Positions 60,413 through 64,000 of a stretch of DNA of 64,000 nucleotides are shown in pieces. Positions within the stretch are counted from its first letter, which is position 1; each line of letters opens with the position of its first letter. The notes under the pieces are model-generated. The model made no database searches. It had not been told where the DNA came from and saw only the letters and a program-made list of their open reading frames with translations. The stretch spans positions 236,657-300,656 of the forward strand of contig NZ_RWIS01000006.1 in NCBI RefSeq assembly GCF_003944705.1. Reading direction: 5' to 3'. The position numbers and the translations under genes were made by a program. Source of the DNA: Hymenobacter metallilatus (GTDB taxonomy: Bacteria > Bacteroidota > Bacteroidia > Cytophagales > Hymenobacteraceae).

Positions 60413-62338
60413 ATGCCCGAGACTCCCGCCAAGCACGCCCGCATTCGTAGCATCGAAGGCTACCACGAGGCGTATCACCTCAGCATCCATCACCCCGAAG
60501 AGTTCTGGGCCTCGGTGGCCGAGCCCTTCACCTGGCGGCGCAAATGGGATAAAGTGCTGACCTCCGATATGCCCGCCGGCCGCAACGAGTGGTTTGCCGG
60601 GGCCCGCCTCAACATCACCGAGAACTGCCTGGACCGCCACCTGGCCACCCGCGGCAATAAGCTGGCCCTGATCTGGGAGCCTAACGATACCAAAACCCGC
60701 CACCTGCGCCTCACCTACCGGGAGCTGCACCAGCAGGTGTGCCAGTTTGCCAACGTGCTCCACAACAACGGCGTGGAAAAGGGCGACCGGGTGTGCATTT
60801 ACATGCCCATGATTCCGGAGCTGGCCGTGGCCGTGCTGGCCTGCGCCCGCATTGGGGCGGTGCATTCAGTTATCTTCGCTGGCTTCTCGGCCACCGCCAT
60901 TGCCGACCGGGTAAATGATGCCCAGGCCAGCGTAGTGCTGACCTCCGACGGCCTCAACCGGGGCCCCAAGCAGATTCCGGTGAAGCGCGTGGTGGATGAA
61001 GCCCTGGAAACCTGCCCTTCCGTGCGCCGCGTGATTGTGGTGGAGCACCTGGGCTGGCCCGTGCAAATGGAAGCCGACCGGGACGTGTGGTACCACGAAG
61101 AAGCGGAGGGCGTAGCCAAAACCTGCCCCGCCGAGGAAATGGATGCCGAGGACCCGTTGTTCATCCTCTACACCTCGGGCAGTACCGGCAAGCCCAAAGG
61201 GGTAGTGCACAGCACCGCCGGCTACATGGTGTGGGCCGACTACACGTTCCGTAACGTGTTTCAGGTGGAAGAAAATGACATTTACTGGTGCACCGCCGAC
61301 ATCGGCTGGGTAACGGGGCACTCGTATCTGCTCTACGGCCCCTTGCTGGCCGGCAGCACCTCGCTTATGTTCGAAGGTGTGCCCACCTACCCCGATGCCG
61401 GCCGCTTCTGGGAAGTCATCGACAAGCACTCAGTCAGCATTTTCTACACCGCGCCCACTGCTATCCGCAGCCTCATGGCCGCACCCCTCGACAACGTGCT
61501 CAGCTACTCCCTGGATTCGTTGCGGGTGCTGGGCTCGGTGGGGGAGCCCATCAATGAGGAAGCCTGGCACTGGTACCACACCCATGTGGGCAAGGAGCGC
61601 TGCCCCATTGTGGATACCTGGTGGCAGACGGAAACCGGCGGCATCATGATTTCAGCGCTGGCAGGTATTACGCCCTCGGTGCCGGCCCGGGCCGGTTTGC
61701 CGCTGCCCGGTGTACAGCCCGTGCTGCTCAATCAGGAAGGCCAGGAAATTGAAGGCAACGACCAGGAAGGCTACCTGGCCATCAAGCAAAGCTGGCCCGG
61801 CATTATCCGGACTACCTACGGCGACCATGAGCGCGCCGTGCAGACATATTTTGCACCCTACAAAGGCTACTACTTTACCGGCGACGGCGCCCGCCGCGAC
61901 TCAACCGGCCTTTACCGCATCATCGGTCGGGTAGATGATGTGATTAACGTAAGCGGCCACCGTTTTGGCACGGCCGAAATCGAAAACGCCATCAACCAGA
62001 ACCCCAACGTGGTAGAATCGGCCGTGGTGGGCTACCCGCATGATGTGAAGGGCCAGGGCATTTACGCCTACGTCATCTGCCGGGAAGGAGCCTGCGAGAA
62101 GGAGTCGGACAAAGCCCACGTAGAAGCCAGTATCATCGAAACGGTGGTGGCCGAAATCGGGAAGATTGCCAAGCCCGACAAAATTCAGCTGGTAACTGGC
62201 CTGCCCAAAACCCGCTCCGGCAAAATCATGCGCCGCATTCTGCGCAAAGTGGCCGAAGGCGAAACCAGTTCCCTCGGCGACACCACCACGCTGCTCGACC
62301 CGGCCGTGGTAGACGAGATTATCAAGGGTAAAAAATAG
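60413..62338 (+). CDS. acs: Acetyl-CoA synthetase
   Basis: 641 residues from the ATG at 60413. Typical Acs blocks: FAGARLNITENCLDRHL, ILYTSGSTGKPKGVVHST, GDIYWCTADIGWVTGHSYLLY-type region (NDIYWCTADIGWVTGHS), VDTWWQTETGG, GDGARRDSTGLYRIIGRVDD and the acetylation-type Lys in KTRSGKIMRRILRKV. It makes acetyl-CoA from acetate, ATP and CoA. The ORF has the same length as prpE but clearly different sequence. Its stop codon overlaps the first base of the 39-bp hairpin that follows. Confidence 0.95.
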   Translation: MPETPAKHARIRSIEGYHEAYHLSIHHPEEFWASVAEPFTWRRKWDKVLTSDMPAGRNEWFAGARLNITENCLDRHLATRGNKLALIWEPNDTKTRHLRLTYRELHQQVCQFANVLHNNGVEKGDRVCIYMPMIPELAVAVLACARIGAVHSVIFAGFSATAIADRVNDAQASVVLTSDGLNRGPKQIPVKRVVDEALETCPSVRRVIVVEHLGWPVQMEADRDVWYHEEAEGVAKTCPAEEMDAEDPLFILYTSGSTGKPKGVVHSTAGYMVWADYTFRNVFQVEENDIYWCTADIGWVTGHSYLLYGPLLAGSTSLMFEGVPTYPDAGRFWEVIDKHSVSIFYTAPTAIRSLMAAPLDNVLSYSLDSLRVLGSVGEPINEEAWHWYHTHVGKERCPIVDTWWQTETGGIMISALAGITPSVPARAGLPLPGVQPVLLNQEGQEIEGNDQEGYLAIKQSWPGIIRTTYGDHERAVQTYFAPYKGYYFTGDGARRDSTGLYRIIGRVDDVINVSGHRFGTAEIENAINQNPNVVESAVVGYPHDVKGQGIYAYVICREGACEKESDKAHVEASIIETVVAEIGKIAKPDKIQLVTGLPKTRSGKIMRRILRKVAEGETSSLGDTTTLLDPAVVDEIIKGKK

Positions 62339-62418
62339 CCCGGCAGAACGGTATAACGCACAACGACCGTCCGGTTCAAAACCGGACGGTCGTTGTGCGT
62401 TATACCGTTCTGCCGGGC
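62338..62418. repeat. 39-bp perfect inverted repeat with 3-base loop
   Basis: Arms 62338-62376 and 62380-62418 are exact reverse complements around CAA. The left arm begins with the last base of the acs stop. There is no T-run. It lies in the 320-base gap between convergent acs and the AlgX-like gene. Confidence 0.9.
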
Positions 62419-62658
62419 AGTTGCACAGAATGCAGGTCAGCCATTCCGGGCATGTGGTACATCATGCCAGGGACGCAATATCCTACGGGCTACTAGCTGA
62501 TTATCCTGACAACGGCAGCCCGTGCTATTCCTTTCGCCGCCTGATGCACCACATGCCTCCGGCTACGTTCTGCAGGACAGCTACCCTGGCAACGTCAGCA
62601 CGCGAGATGCTTCGCTCCGCTCTGCATGACGTTCTTTCCATTCTGCTGTCTACCTGCG
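62419..62658. other. Intergenic remainder between acs and the AlgX-like gene
   Basis: About 240 bases after the hairpin. No gene is supported. A half copy of the dispersed element (GAGATGCTTCGCTCCGCTCTGCATGACGTT-type) is at 62604-62637. Confidence 0.5.
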
Positions 62659-63780
62659 CTACTGCGTCAGGGTGTGCAGGCTATCGGCCAGAATGCGGGC
62701 GGCCAGGGCCTGGCCGTGCGGGTTCCAGTGGGTGTCGGTGGTGTAGTACAGGGCTTTGGTGGGCTCTGCTAGGGCCTGCTGCCGGATTCTGGTTTCCAGG
62801 TCTACGGTCCTGACGCCCCGCTGCCGGAGGGCGGCATACAGCCGGGCGGTGAAGCCCGGGCGGTAGGCTACCGTGCGGGGCAGCCGCTCCCGATAGATGG
62901 TGCTTTTGTCGGGAGCCGCCGCGAAAACCAGCTGCGTACCTTTCTGCCGCAGCTCCTTATCAACCCGCGCAATGCCGTCGGCAATGGCTACGAGGTCGGC
63001 CTCGGGCATGGGGGTGCGTGCCAGCCCCTGCTCATCGTTCAGAAACTGCATGGGGGCAACGTGAGCCGGCAACTGCTGCCGACCCAGTAGCACGGTAGTG
63101 TCGCGGGAGCCGCCGAGGTGCCAGCTGATTTCACTGGCCAGTCGTTGCAGGGGCGCTTTCACGGGAGCCGTTTCGGTGAGGTAGCCATCCAGGTTGGCGG
63201 GCCATAGGGCCGAGCCGCGCCAGGCCCCGTATGCCCGCTTGAGCGGATTGGCCGGCGGGTGCAGTTCGCTCCGGCGCTGCGCCATCCATTCAACAAACTC
63301 CTTGGTGTTGATGCCCGCCTCTATGCGAAGCCAGACCACCACCCGGCTGTTCCGAAAGGCCGGGGCCGGAGCATCCAGCAGCCGCGCCATAGCCAGGGTG
63401 CCGCGCCCATCAATGGAGGCGTTGCCCACGGGCTGGCCCAGGTGCCGGGCCAAGCTATCGGCAATCAGGTCGTTGATGAAGAAGGAGTCGCCGCACAGCG
63501 TCACGGCGAAAGGTCCGGCGGAGGTTTTGCGGAAGCCGTAGGCATCGGTGGCTACCGAGCGGGGCGTGGTGTCCTCGTGGGCCGCGTAGGGGGCCGACAG
63601 GGCCGCCACGTTCAGCCGGCGGGCAATGATGGGGCGCAGGGGCCAGGGCTGACGCGGCTGGTTAGGCTGCTCGCTCAGAATATGAGCCCCCTGCATGTGC
63701 AGCCAGCTTTTCGGGCCGGGCTGCCAGAGCCGGGCCAGCGCGTCGCCCACCCACAGCAGCAGCCAGAGCAGGCCCACCAC
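62659..63780 (-). CDS. AlgX/AlgJ-like SGNH-hydrolase-fold protein
   Basis: 373 residues from a GTG at 63780; the frame is open upstream to a stop at 63833-63835, so a start further upstream is possible. A single membrane helix (VGLLWLLLWVGDAL) anchors it, and a periplasmic domain follows with the nucleophile block AVTLCGDSFFI and the late YTTDTHWNPHGQAL, the His-containing motif of the AlgX/AlgJ O-acetylation proteins. It would transfer or hydrolyse acetyl groups on an exopolysaccharide; no polysaccharide genes are in the window, so the pathway is unknown. Confidence 0.75.
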   Translation of the reverse strand: MVGLLWLLLWVGDALARLWQPGPKSWLHMQGAHILSEQPNQPRQPWPLRPIIARRLNVAALSAPYAAHEDTTPRSVATDAYGFRKTSAGPFAVTLCGDSFFINDLIADSLARHLGQPVGNASIDGRGTLAMARLLDAPAPAFRNSRVVVWLRIEAGINTKEFVEWMAQRRSELHPPANPLKRAYGAWRGSALWPANLDGYLTETAPVKAPLQRLASEISWHLGGSRDTTVLLGRQQLPAHVAPMQFLNDEQGLARTPMPEADLVAIADGIARVDKELRQKGTQLVFAAAPDKSTIYRERLPRTVAYRPGFTARLYAALRQRGVRTVDLETRIRQQALAEPTKALYYTTDTHWNPHGQALAARILADSLHTLTQ

Positions 63781-63911
63781 GGCCGTAACGGGTAACTGCC
63801 GGGATACGGCCGTGGTGGGATGGTAATCGTTATTCTAGGGAAAACAAGTGAGCTTCTCAACCCCAGAAATATCTGGCGGTGGTCTAAATCGTGGTTTTGC
63901 TATCTTGTGTG

Positions 63912-64000
63912 ATGCTACAGACTACCCTTACCTGTGCTAAATGTGGGAGCACAGCCTTGCGCAAAAATGGGCATAGCCACGGCCACGCCAAGTATTTGTG
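63912..64000 (+). CDS. IS1-type InsA transposase, N-terminal part (cut by window edge)
   Basis: Open from the ATG at 63912 to the window end: MLQTTLTCAKCGSTALRKNG. The zinc-ribbon start (CAKC) and the RKNG turn are those of InsA. The sequence ahead of it (starting near GGTGGTCTAAATCG at 63872) could be the left inverted repeat, but the other end is outside the window. Confidence 0.6.
   Translation, partial: MLQTTLTCAKCGSTALRKNGHSHGHAKYL

Overview
The window looks like a chromosomal piece of a GC-rich member of the Bacteroidota, most likely Hymenobacter or a close relative in the Cytophagales. The evidence is gene content: PorX (type IX secretion regulator), a SusC/SusD pair, a fused LpxC-FabZ, OMP_b-brl_3-type receptors, lipoproteins with Cys lipoboxes, and a TIGR04283-type arsenosugar gene set. 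No rRNA, tRNA or CRISPR array was seen. Genus assignment is inference.

Layout. (1) 1-5.0 kb: housekeeping block lpxC-fabZ (cut by the left edge), lpxD, an HD phosphohydrolase and porX. (2) 5.1-24 kb: a carbohydrate island with a LacI regulator, five GH43 enzymes, a GH5-like enzyme, galT, galK, SusC/SusD and galM. A perfect 12-bp palindrome GCAAACGTTTGC lies upstream of galK, susC (two copies) and between two GH43 genes, and a degenerate copy lies in front of lacI, so this looks like one LacI regulon for an arabinose- and galactose-containing plant glycan. (3) 24-31 kb: a cysteine hydrolase, then two paralogous TonB-type outer-membrane receptors with a MarR regulator between them, with two different sets of paired palindromic operators. 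(4) 31-34.3 kb: an aminotransferase, then tsaE and ald, which in many Bacteroidota follow porX directly; the carbohydrate and receptor genes therefore look inserted into that block.

(5) 34.5-42.5 kb: an arsenosugar biosynthesis cluster (ArsM-like methyltransferase, DUF547 protein, Omp85-like barrel, TIGR04283 glycosyltransferase, epimerase, SDR, CMD/peroxidase-like protein, radical SAM ArsS). (6) 42.6-50.5 kb: a BLUF photoreceptor beside a PAS histidine kinase, a NIP-like aquaporin, a flavin reductase-like protein, KptA translationally coupled to an M28 peptidase, a DUF2490 protein and an orphan. (7) 50.5-62.4 kb: an IS1 InsA-derived stand-alone regulator, a porin, an MHS-type MFS permease, a small membrane protein, a sodium/solute symporter fused to a histidine kinase, a single-domain response regulator, a propionyl-CoA synthetase and an acetyl-CoA synthetase. 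Together these read as a short-chain carboxylate uptake, sensing and activation module. (8) The right end has an AlgX/AlgJ-like SGNH protein and the beginning of an IS1-type transposase.

The most unusual signal is non-coding: at seven places there are arrays of 7-base units, each locus with its own unit sequence, five of them built as two inverted arms around a spacer, and most ending within a few bases of a start codon. A second, separate family of dispersed palindromes (core GAGATGCTTCGACAAGCTCAGCATGACG-like) and several very long perfect hairpins at convergent gene ends are also present.
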